Assembly: GCA_036877525.1 (NCBI GenBank)
Contig: JAZGTH010000071.1
Location: forward strand, 3,730,001 to 3,794,000
Length of the DNA stretch: 64,000 nucleotides
Reading direction: 5' to 3'
DNA from: Chromobotia macracanthus
Lineage: Eukaryota; Chordata; Actinopteri; Cypriniformes; Botiidae
Shown in pieces: positions 1 through 11,800 of the stretch (position 1 is its first letter; each line of letters begins with the position of its first letter). Both the position numbers and the translations under genes were made by a program. Under the pieces are notes generated by a model that was not told where the DNA came from, made no database searches, and was given only the letters and a program-made list of their open reading frames with translations.

Positions 1-1417
1 ATGAGCTGTCGAGGAAATAGAACGGTGGAGTGTGTAAACAGACCTGTCCTGTTTTACAAAGTGATTTTGCTTCTTCGCAGGCGAGCAAAAAGCTATACAG
101 CTTTCTGGAGCTTCTGAGTGGTTTGATTATAAATGCGTCTCGTGGGATGTTATTTGTATAAAGCGAGAAAGCTGAGCAGGCACATTTCAAAGACGTTTTA
201 ATTGGGTACATTTGCTAGCAGCACATGAAGTGCGTGGTTGAGATGGGCCATTTGGCGGCGATAACCTCAAATTGATTTATAATAAATTTGCAATAATGAC
301 CTCATTCATCCTCTTCATTGGTTCGGTGCTGTTCTAAATAAGCCGAGCATCTTTGTCACGAGTTTGGCGTGTTCGCTAAAAAACGGCCACAAACCTAAAA
401 AAGGAATCATACAGATCTAAATAAAATATTATCCTTACTACAGCTGGGTTTGGTATTAATATTTCTTATTTGTTGCACAATATTTGTGTTATGAATCATC
501 TGGCTCATATAGCACTTCAGACATTTATGTCAATAAAATGGACAAAAAAAACAGACTTACAGAGAAGAAGAGACCCAAGCCATATCTGGGGACCTGAATA
601 TTGTAGACTTGACTTAGAGCACCCTAGCAACACCTAGACACCCACATATAACACCCTAGCAACCACATAACAATGCCCTGGCAACCACCTGCTACATTCT
701 GTGCAAACATTCACTGAAATTTTCTGCAAAATATGTACAAAACTATTTATACTCAATAATTGGACAGACTTGTGTCTTAGCAACGTGTTTGAGCAATAAA
801 CACTGCCAACAAACCCGTGAATCATTGCAGTTTGAACTCATTTTCCATCAAAACAAGAAAACCCTAAAGCAAGGGCCAGTGGGTGCCTCTGTTTCATTTT
901 AGGTGAGAAAATGACTCACTGTGGGACCCCGTGAATACGTGTCTTTGTAACTGAAGGCTCTACAACACAACGTGTTTTCACAGACAGGAGAAACAAGGGA
1001 GCAAATAAAAAACAGGACGCCAGAGCAGAAGCTGCCAACACCAGGAAAGCGGACCGTCACTGTCGGCATGTTGTTGTAGTGATGAAAACAGCAGAAGCCA
1101 CGATCGTCCCCTGATCTCAGTGTGTGACATTTACTATAAAGCGAACTGCGCTGACATTTAGCTACGCTGTTAAAACAGCAACCACAAACATAAAGACTTC
1201 TACAAACGTAACGTTTCTAAGCATGCACAAAAAAATCGAATCTTGTAAACAACACGCTGGAGAGCAGTTTTCAGAAAGGTCAGTCTTAAGCGCGCACTGA
1301 ATACACAAACAAGTATTTAAAGGAGTGGTGTGCGATTGTGTGCGAACAATCCCACACGCAGCGCGGTGAGTTATTAACAGCAGAAATAACAACAAATATG
1401 AAACTACAGAACAGTCC
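1..1417. other. No gene recognised (5' end of window)
   Basis: AT-rich non-coding sequence. No open frame shows family similarity or a convincing exon with splice sites. Around 618-690 there is a stretch built of degenerate AGCAACACC / TAGCAACCAC units that recurs elsewhere in the window (24255-24360, 33289-33400, 35850-35975), so it is a dispersed repeat fragment. Confidence 0.6.
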
Positions 1418-1812
1418 TAGATAGACAGATAGACAGGTAAACAGGCAGACAGACAGACAGACAGATAGACAGGTAAACAGGCAGACAGACAGACAGACAG
1501 ACAGATAGACAGGTAAACAGGCAGACAGATAGACAGGTAAACAGGCAGACAGACAGATAGACTGACAGACAGATAGACAGGTAAACAGGCAGACAGACAG
1601 ACAAACAGGTAAACAGGCAGACAAACAGATAGACAGACAGACAGACAAACAGGTAAACAGGCAGGCAGACAGACAGACAGACAAACACGTAAACAGGCAG
1701 ATAGACAGGTAAACAGGCAGACAGACAGGTAAACAGGCAGACAGACAGACAATAAGGTAAACAGGCAGACAGACAGGTAAATAGACAGACAGACAGACAG
1801 GTACACAGACAT
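1418..1812. repeat. Compound CAGA / GTAAACAGG tandem repeat
   Basis: About 395 bp of ACAG/CAGA tetranucleotides broken at irregular intervals by the unit GGTAAACAGG. Long open frames on the minus strand here read only Cys-Leu-Ser-Val repeats and are artefacts of the tetranucleotide. Confidence 0.95.
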
Positions 1813-2485
1813 GGAACTATAGTAAAGTAAATGTCTCTACTATGTGCACTAATACTCCCTGATACCCAATTGCTTGTCTTGTGTATCTGGGGACATATAA
1901 GAGCACATCTTTCTCTTTTTTGGCCTTAGACTTCGCTGGCAAAATGCATGATTAACTTTATCCCATTTATTACTCTGACGGTCAAAGAAATCTGCTGTGG
2001 TATTCTTCACCAATGGACACCATCTGCACTTAAAACCTGACCAGATCTCTCACTAACAACACAGTACCATGGTATGACCATGTTTTTTGTCTTTAACTCT
2101 CTTCATATAGCCTTATAATCCTCCATTGGTTTTTATTGAGACACATTTTCCATGCACAAACCATGATACACGAAGATGGTCATAATTCAGTATACAGATA
2201 TAAAAGCGTTTTATAGCAAAGGCATGGTATTATAATAAAATCCTGTTTAATTCGGGACATTGCTCAGATATAAATGTTGTTGTGGTTTACCATCTGATCA
2301 TACAGACAAAACTGTATATGCAGGAAAATGTTGGTACACATCAGACAGCAGATGAAAAGCTGATGAGATCCAACACAACCCCCATCACATCATCTGTTTA
2401 ACCCGTTATATCAAACTAACCAGCTGACAATTCGTGCAACTATTTATTATAGGTGTGTTGGCTCTCTGGCTACACTAATAATCAA
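1813..2485. other. Non-coding, nothing recognised
   Basis: AT-rich spacer between two tandem repeats. I see no exon, RNA gene or intact repeat element here. Confidence 0.5.
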
Positions 2486-2585
2486 ATGCATGCATGCATG
2501 CATCTCCTTTTCCCATGCATGCATGCATGCATCTCCTTTTCCCATGCATGCATGCATGCATCTCCTTTTCCCATGCATGCATGCT
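2486..2585. repeat. 29-bp minisatellite of TGCA runs and CTCCTTTTCCC
   Basis: Three copies of TCTCCTTTTCCC start at 2503, 2532 and 2561 (period 29) and alternate with runs of (ATGC)n. The TGCA runs are self-complementary. Confidence 0.9.
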
Positions 2586-2679
2586 AGTTCAGCTAGCTCG
2601 ATGCATGTGCATCCCATTCAGCTATGAATTCAGATACGATTGTAATAATCTGATGTCTTTCTCCTTATTTCAAATCAAA

Positions 2680-3010
2680 CGCCGAGCGTTTAGTTACCCG
2701 CGTCAACCTCGCCCGCCGTCCCCGCGTCCTCAGATGCTGCCGCCCCGGGTAACGGGCTCCCATCCCCGGCCTCGGGCAGGCTGGTCGCCCCTTCATCCGC
2801 CACTTCCATTCAATCTCCCGGATTGAATCCCGAATAACAGCCCTGACAACCGATGCCCCTGAATATATAACCATGCACACCTTCCCTCCCAGTATATATG
2901 AATCTGACTAGCTGATGACAATGAGGCGAACGGCGGATTGAAAACCGCCCTGCGCGTCGCGGTCCTCTCTCATCTGAGCCGTCATGCACAGGACAGAGAT
3001 GTCCGATTCG
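2680..3010. promoter_or_regulatory. Orphan CpG-rich patch, possible promoter
   Basis: After AT-rich flanks the sequence becomes strongly GC- and CpG-rich (GCCGAGCG, CCCGCGTC, CCGCCCTGCGCGTCGCGG). In this genome such patches otherwise coincide with gene promoters (6.2, 21.0 and 37.6 kb). No exon was identified next to it. A 71-codon minus-strand frame (2665-2880) is Arg/Pro-rich and resembles nothing I know. It could be the start of a gene lying outside the window or an isolated CpG island. Confidence 0.4.
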
Positions 3011-3022
3011 CCGAGGATTGAT

Positions 3023-3047
3023 TCATTCACATGAATCATGTGAATGA
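3023..3047. repeat. Perfect 12-bp-arm palindrome
   Basis: CATTCACATGA, one A, then TCATGTGAATG, with one further T:A pair outside. It lies just outside the CpG-rich patch, among several GATTCA motifs. It could be a dimeric binding site or chance. Confidence 0.8.
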
Positions 3048-3618
3048 TTCACTTGAATCGACACGAAAAACTTCGTGCATGAACTTATAGGGCCGCATTG
3101 CATGTCCCTTATAAAAATATAACAATAAATTGTCATAGTTGCTCTAATTTTGTGTCGCTGCAATGCAATTATAACAGCAAAAGCTATCATCACTTATGTG
3201 CATTTATATAAGGGTTTTATAAACTAAATATAGCAATGTTGCATTATATTGCATTAAACGTTAAACATAAATATTGGGATAAACAGCAGAATTAAACATT
3301 TATTTCGCTGAAGGGACGAGTGAAGAGGAAACTTGAAGTACCAACACTGAAAATGATTCACAATATGGATTGATGCATCTGTCCGATTGAACCGATCAGA
3401 GAAATGAATCGGACCCGCTGATTCAGTGTTTGGATGAGGCCGCTGCTGCCCTCTGTTGGCGACACGATGGTAGTGCACGCATGCTGATCTGTTTTCAGAT
3501 GTACGTAAAGATTTATATACAACATATATTTAACACAGTTATTATAAATAATAAGAAATAATTTAGTATAAAAATAAAAAACGCATTTATATGTTTTCAC
3601 ACTTTGGGGTTCTCATTT
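3048..3618. other. Non-coding, nothing recognised
   Basis: AT-rich sequence between the CpG patch and a microsatellite block. Short minus-strand frames (3254-3600) have no recognisable content and no paired splice sites. Confidence 0.5.
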
Positions 3619-3794
<176 letters not shown>

Positions 3795-3977
3795 AAGCAA
3801 ATTGACAACAAAAGATTTAGTCTCTTTTAGTTTATTAAGACATTATGCAACAGCAACAGGTTTAGCTGTAAATAAATGAACATTTTTATGTTAAAGGGGC
3901 AGTTGGGGGGGGGGTCTCTCTCCACACTGATCATCGGACATCAGTAATGCCACCAAAACGGGTTGCACGCCAAATAC

Positions 3978-4024
3978 ATCAGGCCTGTTTTTTTCTCAAG
4001 TGGGGTTTTAAAACAGACCATCAT
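3978..4024 (-). promoter_or_regulatory. SECIS element of gpx4
   Basis: On the minus strand, about 90 bases after the gpx4 stop, ATGA (4024-4021) is followed by a 10-bp stem. GGTCTGTTTT pairs fully (one G-U) with AAAACAGGCC, and the stem closes on TGAT (3981-3978). The apical loop begins with an A run. This is the expected SECIS layout: AUGA/GA quartet, helix of about 10 bp, unpaired apical A's. The element directs selenocysteine insertion at the in-frame TGA at 5350-5352. The fold is by eye; no folding program was run. Confidence 0.85.
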
Positions 4025-4110
4025 TAGTCCATGAGATGACATCACCCTGATACCCAGCTGTCAGTGGAGATAATGGGCGGGTTAATTTGATAACTGTATA
4101 ATAATGCAAT

Positions 4111-5683
4111 TTAAAGATGTTTGGAAAGATCTGCCTCAATCACCTGAAAGACAATCGAGTGAGATGTATTAGGTAGCTTACGAACACTTCAGATCACATT
4201 GACTATTAGATCTTGTTGCTAATGTAAATCCGATGATCTAGTTTACGATTCAAAACAGACTGAAAGTAGTAACTCACACATGGATCTTGCAACGGAGAAT
4301 ATCTCTTCACAACCTGACCCAGACGATCAATGAGAAACTAAAAACAAGACAAAAATAATTAAAAGGAAATAAAACTATTTTAGTGCAAATAACAAACTCC
4401 TGGTGTGGACCAAGAGGAAACTCAGATGCTGTTATTAAAATAAACAGTGTACCAAAACAAATATATGTAAATTTAGGGCTGTTTTTCACACTCAGAGGTT
4501 GTACTACATCAGAAAATTTGAATAAAGCACACAAGTCATTTAGGTGACATTTATGACACTTATATGGTGCTTTTTTGTCATTTTGAGTCTTAACAGCCCC
4601 AGTCCCAATACACTGCCAGGGAATACAATCGCCAGGAGACGCAAAAGAAAATGTTTTTCTTTTGCGTTTCATAGAAGAAAGATAATCATGCAAGTTTGGA
4701 GTGACAGTGGGCGAGTAAATGATAGCAAATTTTTGTTTTTGAAGAATGGCTCCTTGAATATGAAAAGTGCCATTTGTAAGAAAGGGATTTGGTGAAAAAT
4801 GTTTATACCTTAGTGAAATTCCATTTGATGCCACTGAAAAGAAAAATAAATAAATCGGTAAAGCAGTCTATGCAGGTTAGCATTCACAAAATTTACAAAT
4901 TGAACATGATTTCTGCTTAAATTCATCTTGGTATTTAGTCAAGGAAGAATCCAGTTAAACCATCAGGCATAAAACTCACCTTCCCAGAAATCCTTTGCCA
5001 TGGGGTTGTGCCTTAAGCCACTTCCACAGAAGATGAGCGTTTTCCCCATTTACATTAATCTTACTGAACATATCAAACTGTGCATTGTACGATTTGGCAA
5101 ATTCCTTAATTTGGGCATTGGTTCCTGGTTCCTAATAGATCAGATATAAATATATGTTAATATCAACGTACAAACAAAATACATTGGTATTATCAGCTTG
5201 GTAGTGTTCAAAACATTTTATTATTTACAGTAAGTGCAACACACCTGATGACCAAACTGATTGGATGGAAAAGCCAGGATGTGTAAACCTCTCTCAGAAT
5301 ACTTGGCGTGCATTTCTGCAAACTGAGAGTAGTTTACCGGGGCTTTACTTCATTTAGAGGCAACGTTGGTGATGATTACAACACTCCCTCTAAAAAAAAT
5401 GTCACTTTCACCACCCCAAACTTAATGATTTTCAACAAATGGGAAAATTATGGGAGTTATGGGAAAAATATATTAAGTGACAGACTGTTGGTATCTTAAT
5501 ATGACTATGACACTCAGCATTCAACTTCTAGGAAACTCAGTCTACTAAAAATGAAAACGTGTTGATCGGACCGATTTGCATGCCTCACCTGTATTTTTCC
5601 ATGGAAATTTCATTTCCATCTATATCCAAAGCACTGAATTCATACATAGATTTGGCCGTCTGCCATTCCTCTAACTGTTCAGA
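4111..5683 (-). CDS. gpx4: Phospholipid hydroperoxide glutathione peroxidase (GPX4), selenoprotein; first exon not found
   Basis: GPX4 reduces lipid hydroperoxides in membranes using glutathione and protects against ferroptosis. Exons in coding order: 5683-5589, 5389-5245, 5131-4980, 4833-4809, 4337-4278 and 4143-4111 (TAA). Phases close to 170 codons including the stop. The catalytic selenocysteine is the in-frame TGA at 5350-5352, in the context NVASK-U-SKAPVNY. The rest of the tetrad is present: Gln in AFPSNQFG, and Trp-Asn in GIKWNFTKF. The residue after Sec is Ser, where GPX4 usually has Gly. The family signature and the short oligomerisation loop fit GPX4 rather than GPX1-3. The first listed exon starts in phase 0 after an acceptor, so a 5' exon with the Met and any mitochondrial leader lies further upstream (5.7-6.2 kb). 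I could not place it with confidence. The gene is divergent from polr2e. Confidence 0.93.
4545..4765. repeat. Degenerate CACCCAAAAATGA-type foldback element in gpx4 intron
   Basis: Carries worn versions of the arms seen in better copies at 12585-12805: a GTCATTTT / GTGACA segment at one end and GGGCGAGTAAATGATAGCAAATTTTTG at the other. It sits between two short gpx4 exons. Confidence 0.6.
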
Positions 5684-5763
5684 CTGAAAAAAAAGATGTA
5701 AGCACATATTTGAATACCTACGTGCCATTCAATGAAAAACAACCCTGTTATTATCTAACAAAT

Positions 5764-5861
5764 ACCCAGCTAACAGGGAACGTTCTCAGAATGTTAGCTA
5801 ACGTTCTCTAAAAGCTCCCTCAAAGTTATCAAAAAGATAGATAGATAGATAGATAGATATA

Positions 5862-5928
<67 letters not shown>
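5764..5928. repeat. CCCAGCTAACA element fragment plus GATA microsatellite
   Basis: 5764-5834 starts CCCAGCTAACAGGGAACGTT and matches the end of fuller elements at 34240 and 44180. It is followed directly by (GATA)n at 5835-5928. This lies upstream of the first recognised gpx4 exon. Confidence 0.9.
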
Positions 5929-5929
<1 letters not shown>

Positions 5930-6119
5930 AATTCAGTTTACAAAATCATTGTAAAAATCATAGAAAAGTTACAGAAGCATTTAACTTCACAACATCCCTT
6001 TCTGTGATATAAATGAAAGACAAACTGATATTTAAAAAAGCATTTACGCTTTTCAACATTTTGCTGCGCATTGCTTTCGTTTCTATTTTTATTCGAGTTA
6101 ATACATTACAAATAACTAT

Positions 6120-6306
6120 TGTTGTAAAAAGCTGTTTTGTTTTGATGAGACGTAATAATTGTGCGTCGTGTACGGTGGCCCCCATTCTGACGTCACGCAC
6201 ATGCGCCAGCATCGGTGAGCAAGCGTGGGGAGAAAAGCGTCTGCAGAGCTGCTGTTTTGATCGTAATTTTGCTTTATAAATCCACTTTTTTAATTAATAG
6301 ATCGCT
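6120..6306. promoter_or_regulatory. Shared divergent promoter of gpx4 and polr2e
   Basis: The start of polr2e (plus) and the 5' side of gpx4 (minus) face each other here. The interval has clustered CpGs, a perfect CRE (TGACGTCA, 6188-6195) and, next to it, CATGCGC, half of an NRF1-type site. No TATA box is evident. Bidirectional CpG promoters are common for housekeeping pairs. The exact transcription starts cannot be seen. Confidence 0.65.
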
Positions 6307-7965
<1,659 letters not shown>

Positions 7966-8175
7966 CGCTGAAAGTGATTTCTGATGCGGTTTACTATAAG
8001 CATTTAATTAATTTGTTTTTAAATCCTTGTTAAACATGGAAATTGATTTGGATTGCTGGTTTCAAAATATTTGATAATTCAAATTCAATACCCAACATTG
8101 TAAACTGGTGATGTACATATACAACAACTGTGTGAATTTCAACAACATGCGTTATTCCAACTGTTTTCCGTTTTC

Positions 8176-8181
8176 AATAAA
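8176..8181 (+). terminator. polr2e polyadenylation signal AATAAA
   Basis: Canonical hexamer 211 bases after the stop codon, followed by T-rich sequence. It gives a 3'UTR of roughly 230 bases. Confidence 0.85.
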
Positions 8182-8496
8182 TGTGATTTTGCTACTCTGT
8201 CTTGAATAATTTAGTGTCATTATGGTGGTTGTTTTAAAAACAAGAAGCATTGAAAAAGAACTCACCTTGCGTTTCCAGAAAGCCATTGTCTGATTGCAAA
8301 CGTCTCATTTGTTTGAAAAGGAAGCAGGTATGTGGTTGTTCTTCAATTGTGCAAATATTGTTCACAGAAACTAACAGGCTTTCTGCTAAAAAAAGTCCTG
8401 CTTTGCATTTGTACATTCAAAGTCCGCCCTCAAACTTTACAGTCCAGGAAATATGCATAGGTTACAGACTATTATGCATTATTACTGTTAAAAATC

Positions 8497-8502
8497 TTTA
8501 TT
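8497..8502 (-). terminator. Candidate arhgap45 polyadenylation signal
   Basis: TTTATT on the plus strand (AATAAA on minus), about 310 bases past the arhgap45 stop. The polr2e and arhgap45 signals converge within about 320 bp, leaving little spacer. Other A-rich hexamers nearby cannot be excluded. Confidence 0.5.
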
Positions 8503-8812
8503 ATTATTAAAAGACAAAATATAATGACAGATATTTCAGTTTAACGTTATTAAACTGTTGTTATCAGATGATATAGCATAGATAACTCACAACTTGCTTG
8601 AAAACATTAAAGACCAACCATTGTTAATAAAATAAAACTCAGTGAAAAAAAATTCAGTGAATCGTCTGACTGCAGGATCATTGCGTAAAAATGTTAAATA
8701 TGAAATGGCATCTTTAATAATACTTAAAGATTACATTCAAACAAACCCTGGTACTTGGTTCTCTTCTAGATATGGTAATACCGCACTCATCTGGTTGTGT
8801 CTGGAGATAAAC

Positions 8813-11800
8813 TCAGAGTGTTTCTGTAATATTGTTAGACTGATTGATATTTAAGGAAGCCAGTGAGCTCGTTGGTACATCAGGTTCATCTAACTCTGGA
8901 GGTTCACTCTCAGGCAGGGCAGGAGGGTGACTTTCTGATCCAGAGGGACACTGCAGGTTCACCAGGAGAACAGATGGGCTCATGGGATCTTTGGTGTCAG
9001 AGTCATGTGATGGATCTATAGGGCTGGGGGGCTGTATTTCAGCCCTCCCTGCGTCCTCATCAGGCTCTGAGTCTGAGTCCAGACTGTGTTCCAGTGATCC
9101 TTGAGTTCCAGTAGAAAGTTCTGCCAAGACACATCATATATATGCATGAATAATGCAAACATCCCAAAAAGGAAAATGTATATACACATTTAAAAAAGTA
9201 TACAAAATATCCGAATTGATTTGCATTTATTCATAAAAATGTCTGCATTTCTACATATTTTAAGTCTACAAAGACTTAAAATATGAAAAAAAAATTAAAG
9301 CTGTGATACATAACTTTTACCTCTATCACCATCTCCGTTTGAAACATAAAATTGCAGGTTACTTTACATACTTTACTTAGGTTGAAGTCAAATGAAGCCA
9401 AACTGACATTTCCTGGGAAGTTGGATCCAACAGCTCAAACTACATATTATTATTATAAACTTACCGTTGTGAATTGGGGTAAGGAGACAGTTTTGAACAC
9501 CGATTTGTTATGTACTTGCTCAATAACCGTCACAAATTGCAGTTTTAATAAAAGAATAAAAAGAACGAAATTAAATAAAAAAACAAAATATAACAATGAA
9601 AATGTGAACTGTAATACCGTGGCCCTTCATCTTGTCTGATTCAGCGCTGTCGTGTTCATCCACAGCCCCTTGATCTTCAGCGTCATTCACACAGTGCTCT
9701 TCTCCATCAATGCTGTTTTCCTACACAAACAAACCGAGCGAATTTACACAACCCCTCCATGAGGTTTCATTTACTGCTCTGTAAGAAAAGACTCATCCCT
9801 CGCACTCACAACAGATCGCTTGTTGCGCAACATAAAGATTGTACCCAGTAAACGACGCAGTATTTACAAAAACAAACCTGTTGTAGAGACTGTGCACGGG
9901 TTGTGCTGGTGCTTCCGGGCCGCCCGGAATCAGAATGGAAAATTAAGGGATAAAACACAATGAGGGTTTCCACTATGCGGGCCTGGTATGGGTAATCCAC
10001 CAGAGAGGATAGAGACACAGTGGCCCCTGAGGGCCGTGGGCGCATCAGTGAGGGGCCAAACACAATACCCAGATTGCTTGGGCTCATTTTATTGTCGTCT
10101 TCCAGCTCCGCGATCCTGAGTGTGGAAGGACAAGATTCACTCAAGTTCAAAATGTGTTGATAAAAAAAAAAAAAAAAAACTACATTTTTGATGCCTCGAA
10201 CCTTCTTAGATGACGTGCTATGTAACGGAGAGTGGTGGTGTTGGGTTTAGGAACTTCTTTGAGGAGATTTTTAAGCCTGTCCACGAGGGCCAGAAGTTCA
10301 GGGTCCGTCTCGGGGCCAAGATCCACCAGGTCAGGCCCTTTACCAGCTTCTGCACCTTCTGGGCCCACAACAGCCAGGCTTTCCTTTGCCAGACCCATCA
10401 GACTGTTGTATAGACGGAAGGTCATGATGGGCTCTGGAAGCTAATGAAGAAACATATTGCTTTAGGGTCAGTTTTTACACACTTTTGAAGGTAATGCAGT
10501 TAAGGTTATGTGGCTCACCTGTCGCAGGTAAAGCTTCAGCACATTGCTGATGTCATGTGGTGAGGACTGCGATAGCTCCACCAGTTCCTTGCCGTTCTCG
10601 AACGCCTGGCACAGTTTCTCCACGCGCGTTTTCACTCCGTTCACTCGATAAATACCCTGTGAGAAGGGAGGAAGCTCTCAGGATGAGCCTGCATTTCTAT
10701 TGGCTGAGACACCATCACATGACTTTATGGCCCTGCCCCTTCTCACCTTCATTCTCAATGCTCGTCTTTCGATCTCGCCGATACACTTCTTGATAATGAA
10801 GGGGATGCCGTCGGGGCTGCTGGCGGACACTTGGGAGAAATCCTGCCCAAACAGCTGGAGGCGGCCCTGGAGCTTCTTGTGACCGCACTGAATGGCCAAA
10901 GTTTCTAAGCAGCGCTTGTGACAGGCCAAGAAACACTGCGAAGTGAAAATGCAATTTAATCAAGTGTACTATAGTGTATTTCAAAGATATAGTAAAAAAT
11001 GTTGCATTAAAAAAAATGAATAATTTAATAACAGTAACAGGTCACACCCTAGGGGTGGAGCCAAAGTGACCTCACCTCCTCGCACTCTGCACCCTGGAAA
11101 TACACGTAGCTGTCGCATTCTCTGCATTTGGATGGGGAACGTAATTTACGTAATTTGTGCATCTGAGCGGCTTTCGACAACCCCACATTTCGAAACGGCC
11201 CTGTGGGCACCGCTATCTCTGGTTCAATACCATTTATATCTGCATGAAGCGATACATCATACAGTAAGAAAACACAATAACAAACATTAATCCTGCGATA
11301 GAGCGAGGACTGAATTTTCAGGAATTATTTTATTAATATTTGTTCACTATTGTATCTCACTTGAAGTTTCAAAGGAAGTGATATTTGAGTCTCTCTCATC
11401 AGCGTCTTCATTTGATGACATAGTTCCTGTAGACGATGTCCGAACTATTTTACTTATGTCACCTACACATTAATAAAAAAAAGACAGGTCAGATTTTTGC
11501 ATACTCTGAAGAAACAGTGGTGTAAAATTTGCTGCTGTAGATGTTAAGGGTGGTTGCTAGGGTGTTGCTATCACACACCAGGCAAAGATCTATTAATCAG
11601 TTTAACTGTGTGGTCGAAGTTTTATAAAAGTTTTATGCAAAGTTTAATATTGTAACATGAAGTTTGTTACAAGAAGCTGTACTTGTGCTGATAGTAGGAG
11701 ATCCAAGACCACTTCCTCCACCCAAACTGTCTGTATCACTCACTGTAGAGCCCCAAGATTTGTGGGTCATGTGACCTCGAGCTGATACAACAGTAGAAAT

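Noticed and set aside
1286..1812. Long minus-strand frames of Cys-Leu-Ser-Val repeats
   Set aside because: They are translations of the CAGA tetranucleotide array in several frames at once, with no start context or splice sites.
5350..5352. In-frame stop making gpx4 a pseudogene
   Set aside because: The TGA is at the invariant selenocysteine position and a SECIS element follows in the 3'UTR.
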